DNA of 64,000 nt from Oscillospiraceae bacterium (GTDB lineage: Bacteria; Bacillota; Clostridia; Oscillospirales; Oscillospiraceae). Under the pieces are notes generated by a model. It was given only the letters and a program-made list of their open reading frames with translations, made no database searches and was not told where the DNA came from. Below are positions 7,983 to 16,295 of this stretch, one piece after another. The stretch's first letter is position 1, and every line of letters starts with the position of its first letter. A program made the translations under genes and the position numbers. The DNA lies in contig JAFZOI010000016.1 in assembly GCA_017550645.1 (NCBI GenBank), positions 1 through 64,000 of the forward strand, read 5' to 3'.

Positions 7983-9241
7983 CTCCGCTGGAATATATAT
8001 CGCAGGATAAGTTTCAGGGCTTCAAGCCCGGGCTCGAGAGGATGCGCGCCCTGCTCAACGGGCTCGGAGAGCCCGAGAAGAAGTTCCGCTGCATCCACGT
8101 CACCGGCACTAACGGCAAGGGCAGCGTCTCCTCCTGTCTGGCCTCCGTCCTCACCGCCGCCGGGTACAGGACCGGGCTTTACACCTCGCCCTACGTCATT
8201 TGCTGGAACGAGCGCGTGCAGGTCGGCGGAGAGTACATCTCCGACGCCGATCTGGCGGACGCCGTCGAGGCGATACGCCCCGTCGCGGACGCGATGGAGG
8301 ACGCGCCGAGCCAGTTCGAGCTGGAGACGGCGATCGCCTTTTGGCACTTTGCCAAGGTCGGCTGCGAGTTCGCCGTCATCGAGGTCGGCATGGGCGGCGC
8401 GTGGGACGCGACAAACGTCATTCCCGCCCCCGAGGCCGCCGTCATTTGCGCGATGGCTCTCGAGCACACGGCCGTCCTCGGCAAGACGCTGGACGCCATA
8501 GCCCGCGTCAAGGCCGGCATCATAAAGCCCGGCTGCAGCGTCGTGAGTTATGCTAACGAGCCCGAGGCCGAGGCCGTCTTCGAAGAGGTCGCGGCGGGAA
8601 ACGGCTGCAGGGTCAGGCGCCCGGACTTCTCGGCGCTCAACGTGACGTGCTCGGAGCTCGACGGGATCACCTTCGACTTCGGGCCGCGAAAGGACCTCTT
8701 CATCCCGCTCGCCGGCTCATATCAGCCGAAAAACGCCGCTCTCGCCGTCACGACGGTCGACGTCCTGCGTGAGCGCGGGATATACATCTCCGAGGACGCT
8801 CTGCGCGAGGGGCTGAAAAACGTCCGCTGGCCGGGCCGCTTTGAGCTGCTGCGCCGCGATCCGATCTTCATTCTCGACGGGAGCCACAACCCGCAGGGGA
8901 TGCAGGTCACGGTCGAGTCGATTAAGCTCCATTTTCCCGGCAGAAAGCTCTGGTTCCTCGTCGGCGTCATGGCCGACAAGGACGTCGCGGGCATAGCGTC
9001 CCTGCTCGGGCCGATGGCCGCCGGCTTCGCCGCCGTCGAGCCGCCCAACTCCCGCGCAATGAAGCCCGCCGAGCTCGCCGCTCTGCTGACCGAGAGGACG
9101 GGAGTGCCCGCAGTCCCGTTCGATACGATAGCGGACGGGGTGCGGTGGGTCGCGGAAAAGGCCGGTCCCGACGGGGTCTGCGCCGCGCTCGGCTCGCTCT
9201 ACTTCTCCAATCAGGTCCGCACGGCCGTTGCGGAGCTTTAA
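7979..9241 (+). CDS. Second FolC-family ligase (paralogue of the operon's first gene)
   Basis: 420 residues, overlapping folT by 4 nt. It carries the family P-loop HVTGTNGKGSVSSC, a TSPYVICWNERVQVGGEY loop and DGSHNPQGMQ, so it is a Mur-ligase-fold FolC relative. It differs at positions usually conserved: GMGGAWDATNVI in place of GMGGRLDATNVI, and ALEHTAVLG where copy 1 has GFDHMEFLG. Likely roles are splitting dihydrofolate synthase and polyglutamylation duties between copies, or a change in preferred substrate (inference). A terminator hairpin follows directly. Present under the same riboswitch as copy 1. Confidence 0.85.
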   Translation: MTPLEYISQDKFQGFKPGLERMRALLNGLGEPEKKFRCIHVTGTNGKGSVSSCLASVLTAAGYRTGLYTSPYVICWNERVQVGGEYISDADLADAVEAIRPVADAMEDAPSQFELETAIAFWHFAKVGCEFAVIEVGMGGAWDATNVIPAPEAAVICAMALEHTAVLGKTLDAIARVKAGIIKPGCSVVSYANEPEAEAVFEEVAAGNGCRVRRPDFSALNVTCSELDGITFDFGPRKDLFIPLAGSYQPKNAALAVTTVDVLRERGIYISEDALREGLKNVRWPGRFELLRRDPIFILDGSHNPQGMQVTVESIKLHFPGRKLWFLVGVMADKDVAGIASLLGPMAAGFAAVEPPNSRAMKPAELAALLTERTGVPAVPFDTIADGVRWVAEKAGPDGVCAALGSLYFSNQVRTAVAEL

Positions 9242-9255
9242 CGCTCACGGAATAA

Positions 9256-9297
9256 AACTCTTCTCCGCTGTCAATAATGGCAGCGGAGAGTTTTTTA
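9256..9297 (+). terminator. Intrinsic terminator of the folate operon
   Basis: Inverted repeat AACTC...TCCGCTG / CAGCGGAGAGTT followed by TTTTT, 15 nt after the second folC stop. Confidence 0.8.
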
Positions 9298-9317
9298 TGC
9301 AAAAAGGAGCGTTTACG

Positions 9318-10088
9318 ATGAATAACGAAGAAAACAGCAAAAAGCGCCGATTCGGACGCGGCGCGCCCATCATAGCCCTGCTGCTCGGACTCGCGCTGCT
9401 CGCGGGAGTCACGACCCGCATCGTCTCGGCCTCTCTCAAGCGCGCGCAGGAAGAGGCGGAGCCCGTCATGAGCGTCGCCACGGCAAAGCCGACCTCGCCT
9501 CAGCGCCCGACTGCCGTACCGAAGACGACGGCCGAAGTTGCGCCCGTGCCGCCCGTGACCGCGGCGCCATCGGTCAAGCCGACCGCGACGCCCGCGCCTA
9601 CTCCCGCGCCGACTCCGACGCCCGCGCCGACCACGGCTCTATCCGAGGACAAGCCCTCTTCCACGGCGCCGACGGCCTTCGTAAGACCCGTCGCGGGGAC
9701 GCTGGAGACGCCGTTTTCCGTTGAGGCGCTGGTCTACAGCAGGGCGATGGCCGACTGGCGCGTCCACACCGGCGCGGATTACGCGGCGGCGCTGGGAGCG
9801 AAGGTCGTCGCAGTCGCGGACGGAGTCGTGCGCGAGGTGCGCGAGGACGTCATGCTCGGCACGACCGTCGTCATAGACCATGGCGGCGAGCTCACGAGCG
9901 TATACGCCAATCTCGCCGCCCTCCCGACCGTATCCGAGGGCGACGCCGTCACGATGGGTCAGACGATAGGCTCCGTCGGGGCGACCGCGCTCTCCGAAGC
10001 CGCCGACGTCTGCCACCTGCATTTCGAGATGCTCAAAAACGGCGAGCTCATCGACCCGGAGGACCTTTTCTCCGGCCCCGCGAGATGA
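9318..10088 (+). CDS. M23-family peptidoglycan-hydrolase-like protein, SpoIIQ-like
   Basis: 256 residues from the ATG that follows AAGGAG by 8 nt. Short basic N terminus, one transmembrane segment (about residues 14-35), a long Pro/Thr/Ala linker (TPAPTPAPTPTP type), then an M23 domain with WRVHTGADY (H-x3-D zinc ligands) and CHLHFEM (HxH). The VYSRAMADWRVHTGAD context resembles clostridial SpoIIQ, which sits in the forespore membrane and faces SpoIIIAH during engulfment. The zinc ligands look intact, as in clostridial SpoIIQ. A vegetative LytM-type protein is the alternative. Confidence 0.75.
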   Translation: MNNEENSKKRRFGRGAPIIALLLGLALLAGVTTRIVSASLKRAQEEAEPVMSVATAKPTSPQRPTAVPKTTAEVAPVPPVTAAPSVKPTATPAPTPAPTPTPAPTTALSEDKPSSTAPTAFVRPVAGTLETPFSVEALVYSRAMADWRVHTGADYAAALGAKVVAVADGVVREVREDVMLGTTVVIDHGGELTSVYANLAALPTVSEGDAVTMGQTIGSVGATALSEAADVCHLHFEMLKNGELIDPEDLFSGPAR

Positions 10089-10106
10089 GTTCGATCTGTC
10101 CCTTTG

Positions 10107-10152
10107 TGTTTTCAAAACGGGCCCGGGAACATGCCTCCCGGGCCCGTTTTTT
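10107..10152 (+). terminator. Intrinsic terminator after the SpoIIQ-like gene
   Basis: AAAACGGGCCCGGGA / TCCCGGGCCCGTTTT stem followed by TTT. The rest of the gap to 10301 shows no recognisable element. Confidence 0.88.
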
Positions 10153-10301
10153 GTCCGTAAAGGCGCTGCGTCAAATGACCGTTTTGTTATCCGCAGATAA
10201 CCTTTTTGCATTTTTCCCGGAAAATTTTCAAGCCTTTTTCCGCTCATTCGCAAAAGACCGCGGAGCAGCCGGAGCAAGCCGCAACGGGTATGCCGGAAAC
10301 G

Positions 10302-10378
10302 GCGCACTATGTGTGCCATATCGGCACACGCGCCCGGAGCATTCTCTCTTGTTTTCGGTTCCGCGGTCTTCCTATAAT
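10302..10378 (+). promoter_or_regulatory. Operator and promoter of solute-binding gene 1
   Basis: A 19-bp perfect palindrome at 10311-10329 (7-bp arms GTGTGCC/GGCACAC, 5-nt centre) contains half-sites TGCCA (10314-10318) and CGGCA (10322-10326), with a degenerate third half-site GCGCA at 10302. Promoter: TTGTTT (10349-10354), 18 nt, TATAAT (10373-10378). The operator centre is about 53 nt upstream of the -10 box, an activator-like position. Confidence 0.75.
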
Positions 10379-10413
10379 AGAATTATAAAACGATTAAGAA
10401 AGGAGATCGCAAC

Positions 10414-12180
10414 GTGAAAAAGGTATCAATAATCATTCTGGCCGTCATCCTCGTGCTCACTTTATTCTCTGCCTGCGGCACGAACGGCGGCACGACTCCG
10501 ACTCAGGCCCCGACCTCCGCCCCGGACGGCTCACAGACGCCCGGCACTCCCGATTCTCCCGACACCCCGGACGCTCCCGACGTTCCCGAAACGCCCTTCA
10601 AGGTCGACGAAGTCGGGATAGCCATGGAGCCGTACGACTGGCCGCTGCCTCTTACGGACGACCATGACACGCCTCTCACCTATTGGTGGACCACGAGCTC
10701 TCCGCAGTACATCCCGGCCGACAAGGAGTACGGCGACACGGACCTCCCCATCGAGGTCGAAAAACGCACGGGCGTAAAGATCGAATACGTCTACGTTCCC
10801 TCCACGTCGCGCAAGGAGACGTTCTCGATCCTTCTGGCCGCAGACGACCTCTGCGACATGATGACCTACGCGACCGCGTACTATCCCGGCACGGCCCTCC
10901 AGATGGTCGAAGACGGCTACTTCGCCAATATCTACGACTACAGGGAATACATGCCGAACTACCTGTATCAGTCCAAGTGGGCCGACCCTGACGACAGGGC
11001 GACCTACGAATCCGTCTTCTATGAGGACGATCTTATCCCGGTAGCGTGGGTCCTCTGGGAAGGCAGCATCGTTACCGACACGGGCTACTGCGTGCGTCAG
11101 GACTTCCTCGACAAGGTCGGCATGAAGTCCGAGGATCTCAAGACGTGGGACGACTATGTTGAAGCGATGCGCGCCGTCAAATCCGCGATCGACACCGTCG
11201 AATTCCCGCTCTGGATGAGCGCCATGATCGAGACCAATAACTACTGGTACTTCAACTCCTTCGAGAACATCAGCGTCATCACGACGATAGCGATGCCGCC
11301 CGTCTTCTTCCGCGACGGCGAGCTCGTCATGGGCTGCACCTCCGAGGGCGACAGGCAGTTCGCCGAGAAAATCAGCTCCCTCTTTGCCGAGAAGATGGTC
11401 AACCCCGACTGGCAGGGCTACTACTTCGCTCAGGCCTTCGAGGCGCACACCCTCAACAACGAGGTCTTCTGGCAGGGCCACGGCACGACCTTCGAGAAAG
11501 TCAACAAGAACTGCTCCGACCCGAACTGCAACTGGATCCCCGTCGGAAAGCCCCTCGTCACCGCCGATCAGGTAGTCCATGCGGGCACGATAAGGAGCCG
11601 CACGAGCACGGGCAACTGCGCCGTCTCCGTCAAGAACACGAATATCGAGCTCTGCATGAAGTGGATAGACTATCACTACAGCCCGAGCGGCTGGGAGCTC
11701 TTCTCCTACGGTCCGGAAGGTCTGATCGTCTATAAAGACGAGAACGGCGTGCGCCACAACACCGAATGGGCGCTGAGCAATCCCGACGGCATCGAGCTTT
11801 CCGGCCTCGTGTCGATCTACACGGCAAGCCGCTTCCTCGATCCCTGCATCTGCGTGTATGACGTTCAGCTCCTCAATCCGGACGGAGAATCCGCCATCGC
11901 CGCCGTCGAGTTCTGGACCGAGTTCGACAGGCAGCACTATGACCGCGCGGGCGCTCTTCCCATCGGCGTTCGCCTCTCCACGGAGCAGAGCGAGGAAGTC
12001 AACAAATACCGCGCCGACATCATAACCTACGTTGCCGAGACCTTCGCGAGCTTCGTCGACGGCTCGACGCCGATGAGCGAGTGGGGCAACTATCAAAAGA
12101 CCCTCGAGCAGATGGGCCTGAAAGAGATACTCGCGGCCTATCAGGAGGCTTACGACGACTATCTGGCTAAAATAGGCTGA
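10414..12180 (+). CDS. Extracellular solute-binding lipoprotein, array member 1
   Basis: 588 residues from a GTG start with AAGGAG 8 nt upstream. Lipoprotein signal with lipobox LFSAC, then a Thr/Pro/Asp-rich linker (TPDSPDTPDAPDVP type, to about residue 60), then a large type-II periplasmic-binding-like domain ending in the GLKEILAAYQEAYDDY helix seen in LplA-like carbohydrate-binding proteins. It is the first of five tandem paralogues and shares long blocks with them (PGTALQMVEDGYF, FNSFENIS, DRAGALPIGVRLSTEQSEEV). No permease or ATPase gene is adjacent. A sugar or oligosaccharide ligand is likely from the family; its identity cannot be read. Confidence 0.85.
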   Translation: MKKVSIIILAVILVLTLFSACGTNGGTTPTQAPTSAPDGSQTPGTPDSPDTPDAPDVPETPFKVDEVGIAMEPYDWPLPLTDDHDTPLTYWWTTSSPQYIPADKEYGDTDLPIEVEKRTGVKIEYVYVPSTSRKETFSILLAADDLCDMMTYATAYYPGTALQMVEDGYFANIYDYREYMPNYLYQSKWADPDDRATYESVFYEDDLIPVAWVLWEGSIVTDTGYCVRQDFLDKVGMKSEDLKTWDDYVEAMRAVKSAIDTVEFPLWMSAMIETNNYWYFNSFENISVITTIAMPPVFFRDGELVMGCTSEGDRQFAEKISSLFAEKMVNPDWQGYYFAQAFEAHTLNNEVFWQGHGTTFEKVNKNCSDPNCNWIPVGKPLVTADQVVHAGTIRSRTSTGNCAVSVKNTNIELCMKWIDYHYSPSGWELFSYGPEGLIVYKDENGVRHNTEWALSNPDGIELSGLVSIYTASRFLDPCICVYDVQLLNPDGESAIAAVEFWTEFDRQHYDRAGALPIGVRLSTEQSEEVNKYRADIITYVAETFASFVDGSTPMSEWGNYQKTLEQMGLKEILAAYQEAYDDYLAKIG

Positions 12181-12210
12181 TGACCACTGTCATTGACGAC
12201 TGACCCGAAA

Positions 12211-12245
12211 AAAAGGCGCGGCGGAACTTATCCGCCGCGCCTTTT
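12211..12245 (+). terminator. Intrinsic terminator after array member 1
   Basis: 15-bp perfect stem AAAAGGCGCGGCGGA / TCCGCCGCGCCTTTT with a 5-nt loop. It shows member 1 is a separate transcription unit. Confidence 0.85.
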
Positions 12246-12319
12246 GGCATACTATGTGCCAATATGGCACTCTTTTTTGCATCTTGTATCTTGTTTTCTT
12301 TACTTAACAATTCTATAAT
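12245..12319 (+). promoter_or_regulatory. Operator and promoter of solute-binding gene 2
   Basis: Three half-sites TGGCA (12245-12249), TGCCA (12257-12261) and TGGCA (12265-12269) with N7 and N3 spacing; the last two form the perfect palindrome GTGCCA-N3-TGGCAC (12256-12270). Promoter TTGTTT (12291-12296), 17 nt, TATAAT (12314-12319). Confidence 0.78.
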
Positions 12320-12392
12320 ATTTGCGTAGGAAAAAAGACACAGTTCCTGCAAATCTCAAAAAGCAATTCTTTTCGAAAGGAGACTTAACCAA

Positions 12393-14159
12393 GTGAAGAA
12401 AGTTCTTGCACTGGTGCTGGCCGTTCTCTTCGTCCTCGGACTGTTCGCGGCCTGCGGCACCAACTCGAACAATCCGACCCCCGCGAACCCGACCGATCAG
12501 GGAACTCCGGGCACTCCGGATACTCCGGGCACCCCCGACACTCCGGACACCCCGTCCGATTCCGGCCTCCCCTATAAGGTCGACGAGCTGGGGATCCCCA
12601 TGGAGCCCTATGACTACGAGCTCCCGCTGACCACCGAGGACGACGACACCATCCTCTCCTACTGGTGGTGCACCTTCTCCCCGCAGCTGATCCCCGACGG
12701 TCAGGAATACGGCGACACCCCGCTGCCTCAGGAAGTCCTCAAGCGCACCGGCGTGCACGTTGAGTACATCAACGTCCCGTCGACCAGCCGTCAGGATACC
12801 TTCGGCGTCCTCGTCGCCTCCGACGACCTCTGCGACATCATGGCCTGCGCCAACTACTATCCCAAGGGCACTCTTGCGATGATCGAAGACGGCTACTTCG
12901 TCAACATCTACGACCACAAAGAGTGGATGCCCAACTACCTCTACCGCGGCAAGTGGGAGCATCCCGAGGACACGGCCACCTATGAGTCCGTTTACTACAC
13001 CGACACGATGGTTCCTCTGGCTCACGTCATGTGGGACGATCACGTCGTCACAGACTCCGGCTTCTGCGTCCGTCAGGATATGCTCGACAAGGTCGGCCTG
13101 AAGGCCTCTGATCTCCACACCTGGGACGACTTCACCGAAGCGATGAAGGCCGTCAAGAGCGCGATCGACACCGTCGAGTTCCCCCTCTGGCTGGCTGAAA
13201 TGATCGAGATCAACAACTACTGGCAGTTCAACTCCTTCGAGAACGTCTGCCTGCTCTTTACCTCCCTGCCCCCGATCTACTTCAGGGAAGGCAAGCTTGA
13301 GATAGGCTGCACCTCCGAAGGCGACAAGCAGTTCGCCCAGCAGCTGAATTACTACTACAAGGAGAAGCTCCTCAACCAGGATTGGCAGAGCTACTTCTAT
13401 GCTCAGGTCTTCAAGGCCCACTCCCTCAACAACGAGACCTTCTGGCAGAGCGTCGGCGCCACCTCCGTCGTTGACTACAACGTCAACTCCACCGACCCGA
13501 ACTGCAACTGGGTCCCCGTCGACAAGCCCCTCGTGACCGAGGATCAGGTCGTTCACGCCGGCACGATCCGCAGCCGTACCACCACCGGTAACTGCGGCTT
13601 CGCCACCAAGAACAAGAACCTCGAGCTCGCGATGAAGTGGATCGACTACCGCTACAGCCCCTCCGGCTGGGAGCTCTTCGCCTACGGCGCGGACGGCATC
13701 ATCGTTGAGAAAGACGCCAACGGCGTCCGCCACAACACCGAGTGGTCCCTCAGCGAGCCCGACGGCATGGATCTGGCCGCCCTCGTTTCCATCTACACCT
13801 CCAGCCGCATGGTCGAGCCGGGCATCTGCGTGCCCGACGCCGCGCTCCTCAACCCCGCCGGCGAGCCCGCCCTTGCCGCCTGCGATTACTGGACCAAGTT
13901 CGATGAAAAGCACTACGACCGCGCCGGCGCGTTGCCTCTGGGCGTGCGTCTCGACGTCGATCAGTCCGCCGAGGTCGCCAAGTACCGCACCGACCTCGCC
14001 ACCTACATCGCCGAGAACTACGGCAGCTTCATAATCGGCAGCAAGTCCTTCGACGAGTGGCAGAATTACCAGGATACTCTGGATCAGCTCGGACGTCAGG
14101 AAGTCCTCGCTGTCTATCAGGAAGCCTACGACGATTACCTTGCCCGCAAGGCCGGCTAA
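12393..14159 (+). CDS. Extracellular solute-binding lipoprotein, array member 2
   Basis: 588 residues, GTG start, AAAGGAG site. Lipobox LFAAC and a TPGTPDTPGTPDTP linker, then the same binding domain. By eye it is the most divergent member: it has CTFSPQLIPDGQEYGD and ACANYYPKGTLAMIEDGYF where the others have YSPQYIPADKEYGD and ATAYYPGTPLQMVEDGYF, and VCLLFTSLPPIYF in the strand where the others read ISVITTIALP. Those changes lie in the recognisable domain body rather than the linker, so a different ligand is plausible (inference). Codon use is strongly biased to C-ending codons, suggesting high expression. Confidence 0.85.
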   Translation: MKKVLALVLAVLFVLGLFAACGTNSNNPTPANPTDQGTPGTPDTPGTPDTPDTPSDSGLPYKVDELGIPMEPYDYELPLTTEDDDTILSYWWCTFSPQLIPDGQEYGDTPLPQEVLKRTGVHVEYINVPSTSRQDTFGVLVASDDLCDIMACANYYPKGTLAMIEDGYFVNIYDHKEWMPNYLYRGKWEHPEDTATYESVYYTDTMVPLAHVMWDDHVVTDSGFCVRQDMLDKVGLKASDLHTWDDFTEAMKAVKSAIDTVEFPLWLAEMIEINNYWQFNSFENVCLLFTSLPPIYFREGKLEIGCTSEGDKQFAQQLNYYYKEKLLNQDWQSYFYAQVFKAHSLNNETFWQSVGATSVVDYNVNSTDPNCNWVPVDKPLVTEDQVVHAGTIRSRTTTGNCGFATKNKNLELAMKWIDYRYSPSGWELFAYGADGIIVEKDANGVRHNTEWSLSEPDGMDLAALVSIYTSSRMVEPGICVPDAALLNPAGEPALAACDYWTKFDEKHYDRAGALPLGVRLDVDQSAEVAKYRTDLATYIAENYGSFIIGSKSFDEWQNYQDTLDQLGRQEVLAVYQEAYDDYLARKAG

Positions 14160-14170
14160 GCTCCTTTCGG

Positions 14171-14211
14171 GAAAAGGCGCGATGAAAAGTCATCGCGCCT
14201 TTTCTTTTTTT
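14171..14211 (+). terminator. Intrinsic terminator after array member 2
   Basis: 15-bp stem GAAAAGGCGCGATGA / TCATCGCGCCTTTTC with 4-nt loop and a following T run. Nearly the same stem recurs after members 3 and 5, as expected for duplication of whole gene units. Confidence 0.88.
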
Positions 14212-14217
14212 GTCCTC

Positions 14218-14287
14218 TGGCATACTTTGTGCCATATATGCAAATTTTGTAAAATCTATTGCTTATTTTTTGGGCATATCGTATGAT
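14218..14287 (+). promoter_or_regulatory. Operator and promoter of solute-binding gene 3
   Basis: Half-sites TGGCA (14218-14222), TGCCA (14230-14234) and a degenerate ATGCA (14238-14242), again N7 and N3. Promoter TTGCTT (14259-14264), 17 nt, TATGAT (14282-14287). Confidence 0.7.
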
Positions 14288-14297
14288 AATGGTATCA

Positions 14298-14318
14298 TTT
14301 ACGAAACATTTTCGTAAA
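14298..14318 (+). promoter_or_regulatory. Palindrome at the 5' end of the member 3 transcript
   Basis: Perfect 9-bp arms TTTACGAAA/TTTCGTAAA around a 3-nt loop, about 4 nt after the predicted start and just upstream of the ribosome site. The same arms recur before member 4 and a paired variant before member 5. Could be a 5' mRNA hairpin or a second operator. Confidence 0.7.
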
Positions 14319-14339
14319 AAAGGAAGGAGGCATTCCCCA

Positions 14340-16076
14340 GTGAAGAAGATCTTGGCCCTCGTGCTCGCAGTCGTCTTCGTGCTTGCTCTGTTCGCCGCCT
14401 GCGGCAACACCCCGAAGCCGGCGACGCCCGACACTCCGAGCAATCCGAACACCCCGGATACCCCCGACACCCCCGGCTCCTCCGACGGTCCCTACGCCGT
14501 CGACGAAGTCGGGATCGCCAAGGAGCCCTATGAGTGGCCCCTCCCGCTGACCGACGATGACGACAAAGTTCTGACCTACTGGTGGTCAACGTATTCCCCG
14601 CAGTACATACCCGCGGACAAGGAATACGGCGACACCGCGCTTCCCGTCGCCATCAGGGAAATGACGGGCGTCAACGTCGAATGGCAGAACATCCCGTATG
14701 CCACCCGCAAGGACGTCTTCGGCGTTCTGCTCGCGTCCGACGACCTGTCAGACATGATGCACTACGCAACCGCGTACTATCCCGGCACCCCGCTGCAGAT
14801 GGTCGAGGACGGCTACTTCGTCAACATTCTCGACTACAAAGACTGCATGCCCAACTACCTCTATCAGGCTAAATGGAAGTACCCTGACGACAGGGCGACA
14901 TACGAGGGCGTCTTCTATGAGGACAACGTGATTCCCGCTATATGGTCCCTGAGCAAGGATCCGATAGAGACCGACGTCGGCTGGGGCGTCCGCGCCGACA
15001 TGCTTGCCAAGATAGGCAAAAAGCCCGAAGATCTGAAGACATGGGACGATTTTCACGAGGCCCTCAAGGGCATCAAGTCCGCTATCGACACAGTCGAGTT
15101 TCCGATGTGGGTGAGCTCGATGATCGAATCCAACCACTACTGGCAGTTCAACTCCTTCGAGAACATCAGCGTCGTCACCCTGATCGATCTGCCGATGTTC
15201 TATTACAGAGACGGCGAGCTGGTCATGGGCTGCTCCTCCGAGGGCGACAGACAATTTGCCGAGTACATGAGCCAGCTCTTCGCCGAAAAGCTCGTCAACC
15301 CGGACTGGCAGACCTACTTCTTCGCTACCTTCTATGACCGCACCTACAGCAACCAGACCTTCTGGCAGGGCATTCAGCCGACATACAAGGACACCAACGC
15401 CAAGACCGACGACCCTAACTGCGACTGGCAGCCCGTCGGCAAGCCTCTAGTGACCGAAGATCAGGTCGTTCACGCCGGCACCATCCGCAACCGTACCTCC
15501 GCAGGCAACATCTGTGTCGCCGCCAAGAACCACGATGTAGAGCTCTGCCTGAAGTGGTGCGACTTCCGCTTCGCCCCCAACGGCTGGGAGCTCTTCGCCT
15601 ACGGGCCCGAGGGCCTCATCATCGAGAAGCTCCCCGACGGCACGCGCCGCAACACCGACTGGGCGCTCAACAATCCCGACGGGATGGAGCTCCCGGGACT
15701 CATAGCCGTCTATACCTCTTCCCGCATGACCGAAGCTCTGCTGACGGTCCTTGATACGCAGTATCTAAACGAGAACGGCAAGTTTGCCCTCGAGGCCGTC
15801 GAGTTCTGGACCGAATTCGACAGGCAGCACTATGACCGCGCAGGCGCTCTTCCCGTCGGCGTCCGTCTCTCCACGGAGCAGAGCGAGGAAGTCAACAAAT
15901 ACCGCGCCGACATCATCACGTTCGTCGCCGAGCAGTATTCAAGCTTTATCGACGGGTCAAAGCCGATGAGCGAATGGGACAGCTACCAGGCAGCCCTCGA
16001 CCAGATGGGCCGTCAGGAAGTGCTCGCCCTATATCGTGAAGCGGTCGAAGATTACAACGCCAAGAGGGCCGGCTAA
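14340..16076 (+). CDS. Extracellular solute-binding lipoprotein, array member 3
   Basis: 578 residues from GTG 14340, with GGAAGGAGG upstream; the longer open frame from 14259 runs through the promoter region and is rejected. Lipobox LFAAC, the shortest linker of the five, then the common binding domain. Its C-terminal part (EFWTEFDRQHYDRAGALP and the following STEQSEEVNKYRADII) is almost the same as member 1, while its N-terminal signal peptide matches members 4 and 5, so the copy may be a recombinant between lineages (inference). No transport partner gene nearby. Confidence 0.85.
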   Translation: MKKILALVLAVVFVLALFAACGNTPKPATPDTPSNPNTPDTPDTPGSSDGPYAVDEVGIAKEPYEWPLPLTDDDDKVLTYWWSTYSPQYIPADKEYGDTALPVAIREMTGVNVEWQNIPYATRKDVFGVLLASDDLSDMMHYATAYYPGTPLQMVEDGYFVNILDYKDCMPNYLYQAKWKYPDDRATYEGVFYEDNVIPAIWSLSKDPIETDVGWGVRADMLAKIGKKPEDLKTWDDFHEALKGIKSAIDTVEFPMWVSSMIESNHYWQFNSFENISVVTLIDLPMFYYRDGELVMGCSSEGDRQFAEYMSQLFAEKLVNPDWQTYFFATFYDRTYSNQTFWQGIQPTYKDTNAKTDDPNCDWQPVGKPLVTEDQVVHAGTIRNRTSAGNICVAAKNHDVELCLKWCDFRFAPNGWELFAYGPEGLIIEKLPDGTRRNTDWALNNPDGMELPGLIAVYTSSRMTEALLTVLDTQYLNENGKFALEAVEFWTEFDRQHYDRAGALPVGVRLSTEQSEEVNKYRADIITFVAEQYSSFIDGSKPMSEWDSYQAALDQMGRQEVLALYREAVEDYNAKRAG

Positions 16077-16089
16077 TCTCCTTTCGGGA

Positions 16090-16128
16090 AAAAGGCGCGA
16101 TGATTTTCATCGCGCCTTTTCTTTTTTT
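16090..16128 (+). terminator. Intrinsic terminator after array member 3
   Basis: 13-bp stem AAAAGGCGCGATG / CATCGCGCCTTTT and a 7-T run. Confidence 0.88.
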
Positions 16129-16140
16129 GCCATGTTTTTC

Positions 16141-16242
16141 ACGTATTGCCATCCTCTGGCAATACGTGTGCCAAAATGGCATATTTTAAGGTGATTATAA
16201 TATAATATGTCTCTTGCCAAATCTGCCTCGGGATTTTATAAT
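16141..16242 (+). promoter_or_regulatory. Extended operator and promoter of solute-binding gene 4
   Basis: A 27-bp perfect palindrome (16141-16167, 11-bp arms ACGTATTGCCA/TGGCAATACGT) overlaps the shared motif: TGGCA (16157-16161), TGCCA (16169-16173), TGGCA (16177-16181), spacing N7 and N3. Promoter TTGCCA (16214-16219), 17 nt, TATAAT (16237-16242); another TATAAT occurs at 16201. Confidence 0.75.
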
Positions 16243-16251
16243 AAAAATAAA

Positions 16252-16272
16252 TTTACGAAATAATTTCGTAAA
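16252..16272 (+). promoter_or_regulatory. Palindrome at the 5' end of the member 4 transcript
   Basis: Same 9-bp arms as before member 3 (TTTACGAAA/TTTCGTAAA) with loop TAA, beginning about 3 nt after the predicted start. Confidence 0.7.
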
Positions 16273-16295
16273 AATTCGGAAAGGAGACAAACCAA

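Noticed and set aside
14259-14339. 27-residue N-terminal extension of array member 3
   Set aside because: It would include the promoter and palindrome and precede a complete lipoprotein signal; the GTG at 14340 with a strong ribosome site matches the other four genes.
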